Assembly (NCBI GenBank): GCA_025677815.1
Contig: JAIXMP010000033.1
Location: forward strand, 124,001-188,000
Direction of reading: 5' to 3'
Length of the DNA: 64,000 nucleotides
DNA from: Phascolomyces articulosus
Taxonomy: Eukaryota; Mucoromycota; Mucoromycetes; Mucorales; Lichtheimiaceae
Part shown: one piece after another, positions 24,101 to 35,697 of the stretch
How the letters are laid out: each line of letters begins with the position of its first letter
How positions within the stretch are numbered: position 1 is the stretch's first letter
Notes under the pieces: generated by a model
Databases searched by the model: none
What the model saw: the letters and a program-made list of their open reading frames with translations, nothing else
What the model was told of the DNA's origin: nothing
Translations under genes and position numbers: made by a program

Positions 24101-25113
24101 TCTCCAAGAAGAACCCATCTTATCAGCTTCTGTCTTGGCTTGTGTCGACATATCATCTGCCATTTGTTGAGCATCTTTCTTTGTACGTTGCCAAGGAGAC
24201 CCCATTTCATCTGCCACTGTATTGGCTTTCTCTTTGGCTTCCTTGGCTGTTTGATCCACTGTATCACGAGCTTCTTGTTTGGCACGACCCCAACCTGAAC
24301 CAATACTACCTGCGGTAGCATACATGGCCTTCTTTGCATTTTCTTTTTCGTTGATTGCTTCGTCCTTGGCTTCTTGCCATTTGCTTTGCCACCGGGCCTT
24401 TTCATGTTCATATTTCTCATGGGCTTCGGTATTAGACCATGCATGGGCTCTTTCAATAATGGATTCATCCGAATGTTTTGTATCGTTATGCAAGACAGTT
24501 TCGGATGGACGCTTGCCCGATTTCATGTGATGGTTGGCTCGGACACGATCCACGTATTCTTGACCTGCTTTTAATTCGCGTTCGGCTGCAGCTTGTGCCT
24601 CACCCAAAGATTCTTGGGCTGCATAGCCTAATTCTGTGGCAGTACTATGCAAATGCTTTCGAGCTTCCCAAGTATGGAATTTTGCATCTTGATGATCACG
24701 CCAATCATGTTCTGTATTGTTTTCAACATAAGGTGTCACTTTGGAAGGCGATTTTTCCATGGGAGCTTCTCCAATATAGTAATCAATTTCTGTATATATA
24801 GATGTGTATGAATTATCGTTTATTAATTGGATTTGAATAGATATGGTTCTTTTATGTATAATGCAAGGTATTTTTTAAAAAATAAAATAAAATGAAATGC
24901 AATACCTTCTTCTTTTGTATGTGCATGATGATGAGTACGTTCATGTTGATAGTATGCATATCCAGCACCAGCAAGTAAAGCTGCTCCTACAAACATTTTT
25001 CCACCACCGCCACTACTTCCACCCGTTGCTGTTTTGAGTGTTCGGCAGTATGGTGGTGGCCATGGTGCTGTTGGATGACGAACACGCGATGATTTACGAT
25101 AAATAGGTAGCAT
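21161..25113 (-). CDS. Giant helical repeat protein with mitochondrial-type presequence and membrane segment
   Basis: Two exons (24906-25113, 21161-24789) join in phase to 1278 residues. I do not recognise a named family. Residues 1-35 are rich in Arg, Lys and Pro with no acidic residue, like a mitochondrial presequence. A Ser/Gly linker follows, then a short Gly/Ala-rich hydrophobic segment (about 40-56, MFVGAALLAGAGYAYY) and a His-rich stretch. From about residue 233 to 1214 it is built from about 34 tandem 29-residue units with consensus SWERTKQDAxxAxDDM followed by xxxAKxEADRWG. All are predicted strongly helical, Lys/Asp/Glu/Ala-rich, with a near-invariant Trp. The tail (last 64 residues) is non-repetitive. 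The presequence, membrane segment and long-helix order resembles intermembrane-space scaffolds such as Mic60, but no mitofilin domain is visible. LEA proteins and lipid-coating amphipathic helices are alternatives. Function is unknown. Confidence 0.8.
21356..24301 (-). repeat. About 34 tandem 87-bp coding repeats (29-residue units)
   Basis: The DNA repeats with an 87-bp period, marked on the + strand by recurring TTCCCA(T/A)GA(A/T) at each Trp-containing junction. Unit length is nearly always 29 codons. Exceptions are one unit about 4 codons short near protein residues 385-410, a 33-codon first unit and irregular spacing in the last three. Units usually alternate between two types, giving a 174-bp super-repeat over much of the array. 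Confidence 0.85.
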
Positions 25114-25713
25114 TTTTGTTGTTGATATTAATAAACGTAAAAATATAAAGAAACAAGGTAGATAAGCAAGACCCATCCATACGCTTTAAATCCATGCATA
25201 ACTAACATGGGTCTGTATTGAAAAACCAACATGTTCCTTTTATCTTCTCGGTTGTTGCATCTTATAGGTGAGTTAACAATGATGCCATTTTTTACAGGAT
25301 AAAAAATAAAGAGAAAGATATACCATGTATTTTGCGTTATTACCATTTTTCCTTTGATAATATAAAGTAGTACTTGTCTATATCAATTTGGAAGTAGAGA
25401 TGTAGAGAAATTTAATTTTCAATATTCTATGACCAAAAAGACGTGGGTATTAAAAATTATGCAGGACTTCTTTAGTCTTGTCCCACAACAGACTGTTGGT
25501 TAAGAGTCAAACACAGCACTTACTGTCTGCTTCATCGGAACCAAATTAAGACTATCCCCCCATCTAACTGTTTAAACCAGTGAAAAAAAAGTAAAATATC
25601 CATGGAACTCTTTTTATATATATAAAGTTATAATTTTTAATCCATTCTACACAAGACACACCAAACACATATAATTATCAATCCTCTCTGTCCCTTTTAT
25701 CTCTCCTCCTTCT
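25114..25713. other. 600-nt intergenic region
   Basis: Between the start of the repeat-protein gene and the 3' end of the fucosyltransferase-like gene, both on the minus strand. It should hold the repeat gene's promoter. AT-rich, no coding signal or specific site recognised. Confidence 0.5.
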
Positions 25714-27416
25714 TTATGATGTTGTGGATGCGGATCGTTTTGGTTGCCACTTCATAAATCGTGTAAGTGGAGTTTGCGGTATCTCGAAAAATGAATAAGC
25801 TATTAAAAAAACGATACATCTTAGTTAATAAACCATAATATATATAAAAAGTAAAAAGTTTTTTTCAAGAAAAATGAATACCATTGGATGCCATAAGAAT
25901 ATCAACAATTGGTGCTAGCAAAGCTTCATAATCAACACCTGGATCTGACAATTGAGGAATGTGATATGCCCATGCTGAATCAAAAATATGCCATTGTCGC
26001 ATATCTGCTTTTGAAAAGGTACAAGGGAAAGTTTCTGTCAAAGGACCAAATAAGTCTGGTCGAGTCATAGGGTCATCCACAATATCATTGACCAAATAAT
26101 TAATGGGATACCGTGGATCAATCGAAGCACGGTACTCGACACAAGCATCCAACAATTGACGTCGATTGACTTGGTGGGGACCAGCCAATAACTCCGCCAA
26201 ACGAGAAGGTTCAAGAATAGGCATTGCTGCAGAAACAGCCTGGTTAATCGGAATATCACCAAAGATTTCCAAAACGACAGCATTCATAAGTTCCTTGCGT
26301 GCTACACTGGACAAGGCTGCTTCATCGGCTGTATCCAAACGAGCATCCAATGCTATAAACTTGGCCAAATTTAAATGAAGTGAACTGAATCGCCGTCTAC
26401 CACCTAACGCTTCAACCATTTGATCTGCTGTTTGAGTCACTGGTAATAAATGATTGGGTGTAACAAATATTCTACTATTGAGAGCACGTTTGAGAGCAGA
26501 CTGTCCCTTGTTGTTACGTGTACGATACCGAGCGGCTGATGACAATGCACCAAATTGAACATATGTAGCATCCAAATTGGCTAATTGGGTGGCATCCAAA
26601 TATTTTTTCAATTGTTTGGTCAAAGGTTCGGGAGGTTGAACTATTTGGGCGCCATGTTCCACACTACTTCCGTTGGCTGCGAAACTCATAGGATCCACAA
26701 TATCGACCGTGTCAATATAATTATTATTGATGGCGGATTCCTGCACACCCCAGTGATGATCGCGAACACGTTCAATAATTCGAATACCAAATTCTGCTTC
26801 CAGGTCGGTAAAGTCAAATAAAGTCGACCAAGGAATTTCAGTCCAGTCATTCATGGAATAACATGGTTCTAATTCGACTCGCCATTGTTCTGCTGGATCC
26901 GGTGTTTGACATATACGTCGAAGGATCGTTTTATCTTGAGCTTCATAACGTTGTGCAAGTTGATGGAACGGTAGCCAAGGGTATGGTTTGCCAAGACGTA
27001 ACATGGGTGCAATAATTATTCGTTTCGTGTCATAGGCAAGACGAATGGCGTTTCGAAAACTTTCGTGTTGTTCTGTGAAATCACTATATCATTATTATGG
27101 TGGTTAGTATTATGGTCAACGAATTATAGATTTAGAACCATGCCCTTATTTTTTTTTTATTTTTTTTTTACCCATGTGGAAACCAAGATAAATAGCGAGG
27201 AGTGGAAGGTGGGACCTGCCCTGCTTCTACTCTTCCTGCTCCTCCAGCAGCAGCAGGTGGTTGTGGTTTTTGTTCTCCTCCAGTGATAGGTTTTTGTTGT
27301 ACATCAAGATGAGATTCCGGTGTTGGTTGTTGTAATTGTGGAAATACGATATATATCAGAAAGAGTAGACCGGTGACAACACCAACAAAATAGACGAGAC
27401 GGTTTGTCCGTAACAT
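25714..27416 (-). CDS. O-fucosyltransferase-superfamily / CigA-like type II membrane protein
   Basis: Three exons (27172-27416, 25882-27083, 25714-25799), all in phase, give 510 residues. A single N-terminal membrane anchor (about residues 7-26, VYFVGVVTGLLFLIYIVF) is followed by a Pro/Gln/Gly-rich stem, the classic layout of Golgi glycosyltransferases. The lumenal domain opens with RYLSWFPHGDFTEQHESFRNAI and IIIAPMLRLGKPYPWLPFHQL. These resemble the start of fungal CigA and GDP-fucose O-fucosyltransferase-like proteins (conserved FHNQR-type loop, then small-residue/Pro-rich segments). The central segment FSSLHLNLAKFIALD takes the place of the HxRxGD sugar-nucleotide motif, and the Arg and Asp of that motif are not evident, so activity is uncertain. 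The final 28-residue exon is basic (KWQPKRSAS). Assignment is by eye to a divergent superfamily; substrate and donor are unknown. Confidence 0.6.
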
Positions 27417-30049
27417 GTGGGAAAAATAGAAAAGAGAAAGAGGAGTAAACTTTATTTTTTTTCTTCATGTTCGAACCAGCAGTTACAAAATGTTGTTCTG
27501 CAATGCATGTCTGACTTAATAAAAAAAAATCACAATAAAGGGGGATCTAATGCAATATATGAAAAAAAGTGATAGGTTATATCATCCACCATACATATTT
27601 TGGTATATATTAATTAATTAGATAATATACAGCTAGAAAGGAATATGAGGAGAAGATATAGATTATTTATGTAAATGAATGAGGTACGCGCTATTAATAT
27701 ACTATTAGAATTATTTCTATTACTATACTTCTTATTATGTAATACTTCTTCCTTACATATAGTGTATACTACTTCTTCATGGTAGTTATAATTATTAAAC
27801 TAGCCTTAACTATTTTAGACACTTCTTGTGAGTAGCACTAAATAAGTTTAAAACCATCGTTTATATTTACTTTTCTTAAGTTTATGTAGTTAACATACAT
27901 AATCCATTCAATAAAATAAGAATATGGTAAAATAATATAAATAATAAATTCCAATATGTAACATATATATATATGTATATATATATACATATAAGGTATT
28001 CTTCAATTTATTTTTATCTTCTACTGTTGTATGTTATTGTCAAGCAACAACTTAAATAAATACTATTTAATATTGATCTATAATTTGAAAAATAGCATAA
28101 TTTATATTTGTGAAATCATGCCGTAGCTGATAACGACGGTTAAGAGGATAACAACAAATGACAGCATTATTTTTGAGCTTTTTTTTTCATTTCTATACAG
28201 AATTTGACACCAAAATAAAAATAGTCATATTTATTATGCATTATAAATGTATGAAACGGAATAATATAGCTGTCGAATGTTCATCCAAAGTTCTGATGCG
28301 TGATAATGGAGACATGTCGACATCTCATTTACCTCCTAATCATAAAAAAGAAAATGATACACAATAGTTTTTTCTCTTGAAAAAAAAATAGCTAGCTATA
28401 TGCTGCAACTTCTATGCTTATAGCATAATGAAATAAAAGGGATAAGTTGACTTTAAACAAAGTATCTATATCCAAGTTCGATGGAAATATGAATTTATCA
28501 ATCTTTGCATTAAACCATTGGCGCTTTCGTCTTTTCATATTGAATATTGTGAAAAAGAAAAGGGCTATTATTATATTTATTTGTAAACCGTCAAATTTCT
28601 TGAGAGTTTTATGGTACAATTGAGTGTATGTTTTTCTGGCAGCATATATTTAAATAGTTATTTTATATATCGAAATTCTAATTCTAATGATGTTAATAGT
28701 AAATGATTATCTTTCATTGTCAAATAGAAACGGCTTATTATATATACTACGACCAAGTAAAATGTGGGAACAATCTGTGAATAATTATTAATTAATAAAA
28801 CAAGATTGGCATTTACCTTTCATGTTTGCTTTTACCCCTTTTATTATTTTTATCAATGACAGCCGTTTCCGGAGCGCTCCTCCGATGATGCCGCCTAAAC
28901 AAAGGAGAAAAGCGCCGAGAATGGAGACAATGAGAAAAATAACAACAACAAAAGATATTATGACATAATCCTAATAAGTCTATTCTAAGTAATTAATAAC
29001 AAGATGTACATATAAACATATATCTAAAATTCAAAATTGGTACATTTCTATATTTATCTACATGATTGACTCTCTTTGTATTATAAGGTACGGAGCGGAA
29101 GTATATATATTTTAATATTAGGGTCCAATTCCTGTTACAAAAAAAGAAACCAGTTCTGTACCAGTTCGGATAGATAATATCCAAAAGGACGTGTATCCTC
29201 CTTATTTGACGTGGCTGGATGGCTCAGTACCGGATATATTTTAAGAAGATGTACTACTCTTATTGTGCATTCCATAGTAACTAAGCAATCATTCAACCAA
29301 AAATAAAACAAAACGGCCCGATTCAACCGGGATGAAAGAAAAAAGTTTAAGGCGGCGGTCCCGAGCTTCTAATTTTTTTTTTTCGTTGTTGTGATTGTTT
29401 TTGGATGGTGGGCCGATCCCTTCGTTGAAATACCTCCTCTAGTAAGCAGATATCGCATTCAATCATAAAAAAACAAAAACTGTATACAATGATAATAAAT
29501 AAAAAAAAGAACGTATATATATAATAGTGGTTATATAAAAAAAAAAAGGAACAAAAGCACTATACAGGGTTTTTTTTGAAAGTATGTGTGTGTGCGCTGA
29601 GTGTGATTAAAGGAAGAGGAAGATAGAGAAAGATATATATAAAAATGGAAACGGCAAGAAGGAAGAAGTGTATTTATGGTTTAGTTGATGTAGTGTGTGC
29701 GTGGGATTGGGTGATGGTAAAAGGGGGGGATAAGTGAGAGGGAAGAGTAATAGGAAGAAAAGCAACTATCTTTTGTACTGGTACAAGTGACAAGTGAGAG
29801 GTCGGGATCCTGCCTACACACCACACTAATCACTCTTCTTTTTGTTATCTACAGTGTTGCTATAAACATACCATAGTCAAGATTAGTTAGTATTTACATC
29901 TACCTTCCTATATCATTTTCCTTCATGCGTTTACACACATATATATTCTCTTCCCCATCACCCCGAAACCCCAATTCATTAAACCAAACCAAACCCTAAT
30001 ATCCAAACAGTCCCCATGTGTTAATATAAAAAAAATCCCGCTCTGTCAC
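27417..30049. other. 2.6-kb gene-poor region
   Basis: AT-rich sequence including a long TA/ATGTAT palindromic tract at about 27961-27994 and A-runs. No recognised coding, RNA or mobile element. A slightly more GC-rich patch near 28858-28925 has no identifiable feature. The ORFs at 28392-28619 and 28993-29326 are unsupported. Confidence 0.5.
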
Positions 30050-31856
30050 TTACCCGTCTTCATCATCTTCATCATCACTACGTGTATCTTCGGCACCTTT
30101 GCCTTGAATCACTCGGTATACAACTTTGACAATCATACTGAACCAATATATCATAATGACATCCAACGAAAAGAAGAGAAATAAGTACAATTTTTGGGTA
30201 AATGGTGTAAAGTATTTGCCTTTTTCAGGTTCCCAGAGCATATCCAAATACTTGTCAGGTTGAGCTAAAAAGATAAATATCATTTTTATCAGTTTCACCA
30301 GTATCTTATTTACATACATACACACCTATGATATATGTATCATGTAATACCCTATCCCGTCCTAGCCCACTTATTCTTTTTCTTCGTTTGTCGTTTTTCT
30401 TTTTTTTTGTCATACCATAAGTTGCCCACATAATCACAGTAAAAAAACCATGGCGTGTCACGGGCCATGCGATTGCAAACGATGCAAAGGCTGCGTCACA
30501 CAGAGTAGTGAACCCTAAGTACTTTAAAATTTTCGCAAACTATCCAGTAAAAGTAAAAATCCAGTTAAAAAAAAACGCCGTATTCCGCGCACACGAATAA
30601 GTATTCTCATAATAACACACGCACAACCTCACACCCTCACATAGACACACAAGTACGAAAAAAAAGCATCCCATACACACACACACACATATATACTCAC
30701 ATCCACATACACAACACAAAAACCTATTATCTACACATACACAAAATTGAAACCTATTTCTCATTCCATTCTCGAACACACTCACGCTCTCTCTCCCACA
30801 CCCACGCGTAATATATATATAATCTTACCGATAAGAGAACATCACAAATATCCATACAACACAAGACAGCATTGCCGATACGAGTGAAATTGGCATAATA
30901 ACTTGAAACCAACAAGGTAATAGTAATAAAATGATGAGTGACCATAGCATAATGATCTTTTCGTCGTTTTTCCATATGAATCACATAAAGTTGCTGGAAC
31001 CAAAAGGCCATTTGCATCAAATAATAATATTTCGTAAGAGTCGTTAAATAAATATGAGGATAATCGATCCAATAATAGGCAGTGTTGAACCAGTGTGGAC
31101 TATTATACATAATGAACTATACTCATCATGAACATGAATTCCCCCCATCCCCCCAAAAAAAAATTAGGCAAAAGATGATGATCAACATCCATAATCTCGC
31201 TGTTAGTATATAAAGACTGTCACTCATATGCATCTCCCCCGTACATAATAATAATAAACGCGCGTGTATCTCTCTGACTCTCCGGATATGTTTCATCCTA
31301 TAAACACCATGTAGATATAAAAAAAACATACCATGCCAAGGGACCAAAACAAACCAGCATAAGTAAACATAAAACCTTGTTCTGCAAACCGTTGGCGTTT
31401 TCCAAAAGGTTTAATGCCCACTAAACGACCAAGTGGATGAAAAATATACTTCATGATGCTTGCTCTAAGAAAAGTGAAAGCAATCACCCAAAAGCCCACA
31501 AAGAAAAAATCATCCACGCCTTTGTCATACGCGTCTGGTCCAAGTTTATAAGATAACGTAAGACACTTGGTTGCTAACGGTGAGTCTAATAAAAAGTGAC
31601 CAAGAACAACTACACATGATATAAGTCCAGTTATTTCTATATATTATATAAAGAAGAATGTCCATTAGTTCCATGCTAATAAAAAAAACGCGTAGTCCAA
31701 CATTCCTTTCTTCTGCCATCCCACTCTCTCTCACTCATATGGTGTTTTATTTATACCTAGTTCGAAATTCAGGACGCGCTCTGCAATAGTTTCCGAAGGA
31801 CCTACGGATTTGGACGGTTTTGTGAGTGTGGACTCTTTCCTCTTAAAGTTGGTCAT
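30050..31856 (-). CDS. LAG1: Ceramide synthase catalytic subunit (Lag1/Lac1, TLC domain)
   Basis: Five exons (31757-31856, 31332-31636, 30829-31116, 30416-30539, 30050-30264) give 343 residues with all phases consistent. It acylates sphingoid bases with fatty acyl-CoA in the ER membrane to form (phyto)ceramide. The TLC domain carries the Lag1 motif: HYAMVTHHFITITLL with His196 and His197, then CCMDICD with Asp224 and Asp227. Upstream, YNSPHWF and DYPH are also typical. About six to eight hydrophobic segments are present, for example 38-53 and 75-95 and in the last exon LYLFLFFSLDVIMIYWF. The acidic C-terminal tail (TRSDDEDDEDG) is common in Lag1 proteins. The stop codon lies inside a perfect splice donor (GG|GTAAGT), so a short further exon is possible. 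The ATG at 31856 precedes a basic, Ser/Thr-rich cytosolic N-terminus. Confidence 0.92.
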
Positions 31857-34805
31857 GAAGAAAGGGGAAAGAGATGTTTGGACGATATGAAAGAGAAAAA
31901 AAAAGTAAAGAAGAAAAAAAGGGGAGAGAGGTGAGTGGGGAGTAGAGGGAAGGGGGGGAGAGGGTACGAAACTTTTTTTTTTTTGTCGCCGAGCCAACAA
32001 CGACAACAAGCTTCAAGTGAACCCGTCTTTTAGGCTTTTTTTATTTTCTCAGCTGAGAATATTTTTTGCTACTGCCGTTGTTTTTTTTCTATTTTTCTAT
32101 CGTTGCTTCTTGTATTCTTTATACCATTAGTTGTATTTGATTTGAATATGAAAAGTACTTTACATAGGCTATGACTGAAATAGCACTAAAGTTATGATCA
32201 ACTTGATATCTCTGATCATACAAAGCATGGTGAGGTATTTTTTTTTAAAAAAAAAGAACCCTTAAATAACCATATATATATTGATGGTATAGCGGAGAGT
32301 TGCTTCTTTGTACGCCTGGATCAAAGAACTCGGGTGTCAACACAGAAGTTGCTGTTGCACCAGTTAAAATACTCATCATGGGTGGATGGTAATAGATTTC
32401 TTATTTTACTAAGATATCCACAAATCAATATAACCTTATTCTTTTTCAAGAATATTTATGAAGTACTTTTATGATGAAGAGGAAGAGAAAAAGAAGTCTA
32501 GTTGGAGAGTATGATATCGGTATATGAAATATAACAAGATAGGTGATTAACAATAATTAATGGGTGTTTATTTACGTCCTTCTACTTGTGCTATTAACTA
32601 CTACTACTACTACTACTATTATAGATTTAAATTATGATGAAATTAATTAGATTTATATAAAATATTATGCCTTTTGATATCATGATACATACTTATTTGA
32701 AATTATTCTAATGATGACACACAACTATTAGTAACAGTAATAATAAATTTTGATCTAGGCAAATCCTAAAATATGGATGCAGATTTTAAATAGAGAGGAG
32801 TATAAAAACTTAGTGTAATAGAATGCCTCCTGTCTTTCTTAAATCAAATAATACAAAAAACCCTATAAATAAAACATTCTCAAAGGGGGGGAATCCCTCT
32901 CCTCTCCTAATATTTTGATCTATTATTTAGGAACTGACAACTTGTTGTTTTTGGTTACACTATAGGCGTCATAAGAACACATGACCTTGTCAGCAAAGAT
33001 CTTGTTTTTTTTTTTTACTTGTACCTGATTTTTTTTTTGGGATGATATTACTTAATAAGCAAGTAACAAGAAACCGTCTGCATTTTTTCTTTCAATTGCG
33101 GGAACATCTCTTTCCATATTTAGACTTGGGATCAAGATACTTTATAAATAATCATCATCGCACTATTTTGTTCGAGAACACTGTTTTCTAATCAAAAACC
33201 ATCACCATTCAAACTAAATAATAGTAGTTCTATCATCGGGAGTCATTTGCTTGTTATATTATATATACTAAAATAGGAATGAACAAACTTCTTTACCATG
33301 ACAATTCTTGAATCCAATTTTTTGCCCCCCACTCTTCATTTTTTGAACTTCTTTCTTGTCAAAATCGTTCTTGGCAAAACCTTAGCTGGTTTTTATTATC
33401 AAAAATGTGTCGTAAATGGAACCTTGTATTCCTGTTATTATAATTGTTCAATTTAGAATACAGTTATTTGAACCAGAAATAATTTATTTACAACCATGCA
33501 TACTGCTACTGACGCTACAGATACATAATAAAACCATGTATATAAAGTACTTGCTAAATTCAACACTAGTATCAGCTAGTATGATTGGTTTTGGAATAAG
33601 GATGACATGTTCTTTTTATATAAAAGGATAGGATCTCATCCAACTTTTTTAAATAGTGAACTTTTTGCAATGTAACACGCATAAGACTTGGTTTTTTTTT
33701 TTTGTCGAAATCTGCATTATGTATTGACCGAGAGAGAGAAAGAAAAAGCCAACAATCCACTATCCCAGTTTTTATGCAGTCGGTCCAATTTTCAGCAACT
33801 TTATCTATTTTTCTTTACAACTGTACCACTTTTTTTAAACGACTGACTCATCCTACTTTTTTTTTCTAAAATAAAGACGTTTACAAAGGAAATGTGTTTG
33901 GTGTATTTATGTAGTCAACTAGTTTGAATGTAAAATTATGCTTTCAATATAATGTATAAAAATACATGGAATCCGAGAAAGGCTAGATTGAACTAGGTTA
34001 TACGTACATGTAACAAAAAAAAGAAAGATTTGGGCGTCACAACAAATGGCTGTATATCAATTTATTTTTAGCCTAATTATGCCCTACATATCTATTTGAA
34101 TGTTAGAAGTATTCAGTGTGCTGAAACTGTCATAGCCAAAACTGTCAAAAGATTTGCTAAAGTATCTTTACTTATTTGATGTCAAAATCACAACGTTGCA
34201 ACTGCCTCATTTTTTGGATATGAAAATATGATGGATGATAGCCACGTCTGGACCAATTTGCTGATGTATTATAGTATTGCTTACAATGAAACCTCTTCAT
34301 ATTTAATTGATATCATATGTAGATCATCATTATGGATCCATTTTTATATAATAAACATCATTTTAGTCGCTTGGAAGCTTCATTGGATAATACTACCTCC
34401 AATGTCGTTACCCTCTCCATGTTGCTAACTGAAATGGCTTATGTTTATCCCAATTACTGATTCTTTATGATTCACTTTTTCTTGATTCAAATTCATTTTC
34501 GCTCTGTACGATCCATCCCATGCTGATAATATATACAGATCCAATTGGAAATATGTTGAGCTCTACATATTTCCATCGCCGTATTATATTTCTGCATGTA
34601 CTGTTGTTTATTTAGATTATAGGTGGATTTAATTGAAAGCCGAAATCGTACACTGTCGCTATTCTTCAAACACTTTTTTCTTGGTCCATATTCTATTTCT
34701 TCGTGTATCTCCATCCTTTTTTCTCTATCCATATTGAATTTCTTCATCAAAATCAAACCAATCAAATAGTTGCTGATTGTATAATGATATATTTTATTGT
34801 AAAGT
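31857..34805. other. 2.9-kb gene-poor region
   Basis: AT-rich sequence between the start of LAG1 and the end of HIS3, both on the minus strand. It has homopolymer runs and triplet repeats (CTA near 32600). The ORFs at 33416-33631 and 34228-34428 (+) and 34493-34849 (-) have no recognisable motifs. Nothing else was identified. Confidence 0.5.
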
Positions 34806-35697
34806 TTAGGCATTGAGAGTACCCTTTGTGCTTGGCACATCACTACCACCTGTTAATTCGACGGCTTGCTTAAGTGCTACAGCCAAAGATTTGAAAGCAG
34901 ATTCGGCCCTATGGTAACGGAAATATATACATTAGTCAATCCATTCTTCCATGTTCTTTTTTTTCTCTTTGCTGTCTAGAGCAATATTTTCATAATTCTT
35001 ACTTGTGATGATCGTTGGTACCCTTCAAGACATCGACGTGAAGAGTAATACCAGCTGCAAAAGCAAAAGATAAAAGTACGTGGGGAATCATTTCACATGA
35101 AAGTTCACCAATCTTTTCACGCTTCAAATCTAAATTGATATCAGCAAATGGACGACCTGAAATATCGACAACAGTTCGAGAAAGAGCCTAAAAAAAGACA
35201 ATAAGGAATAAATAACTTGAGCTTGGCAACAGAATATAACTATTTCTATTTTTCTGATGTATACCTCGTCAAGGGGACAGAAAGCAGAACCAAATCGCTT
35301 AATACCCTTTGGTACACCAAGAGCCTGCTTGAATGCATAACCAAGAGCAATACCGGTATCTTCAGCTGTATGATGGTCATCAATGTGCAAGTCGCCAACA
35401 CACTTGAGTGTCAGTGACCAACCACCATGCTTTGCAAGAGCATGATACATCTATAAAGTTTGAACGTGTGTAAGGAAAAGGAACCCACTTCTTGATATCT
35501 AAACTCACCAATCCCCTCCCACTCTCTACCCCTTCTTGTCCATAAATCTAGATTAGATCTATTCTTACATGATCAAGGAATCCAATACCAGTGTCAATAT
35601 TGATCTGTTGATCAAATTTAGAATCGAGATTGATGTCCAACTGAATGTCGGTTTCGTTTGTTTTTCTATTAACGGTTGCTGTACGTGGTGCTGCCAT
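34806..35697 (-). CDS. HIS3: Imidazoleglycerol-phosphate dehydratase
   Basis: Four exons (35569-35697, 35265-35450, 35003-35187, 34806-34908) give 200 residues. The enzyme dehydrates imidazoleglycerol phosphate to imidazoleacetol phosphate in histidine synthesis, using two manganese ions. Signature motifs are present: [29 protein letters not shown] (about 66-76), the second His cluster of [15 protein letters not shown], and [12 protein letters not shown]. The length is slightly shorter than the 219-residue yeast enzyme but complete; the C-terminus ends STKGTLNA just past the last conserved helix. The first intron falls between GFLDH and MYH. An optimal Gcn4-type site lies about 115 nt upstream of the ATG, suggesting control by amino-acid starvation. 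Confidence 0.96.

Noticed and set aside
22004..24801. Several plus-strand ORFs of 66-126 residues across the repeat gene
   Set aside because: Antisense shadows of the 87-bp coding repeats; they repeat with the same period and have no independent signals.
27460..27480. GGTTCGAAC on the minus strand, like a tRNA B box
   Set aside because: No A box, acceptor stem or terminator T-run at the right distances.
33844..33850. Another TGACTCA (Gcn4-like) site
   Set aside because: About 1 kb beyond the 3' end of HIS3 and upstream of no recognised gene; taken as chance.
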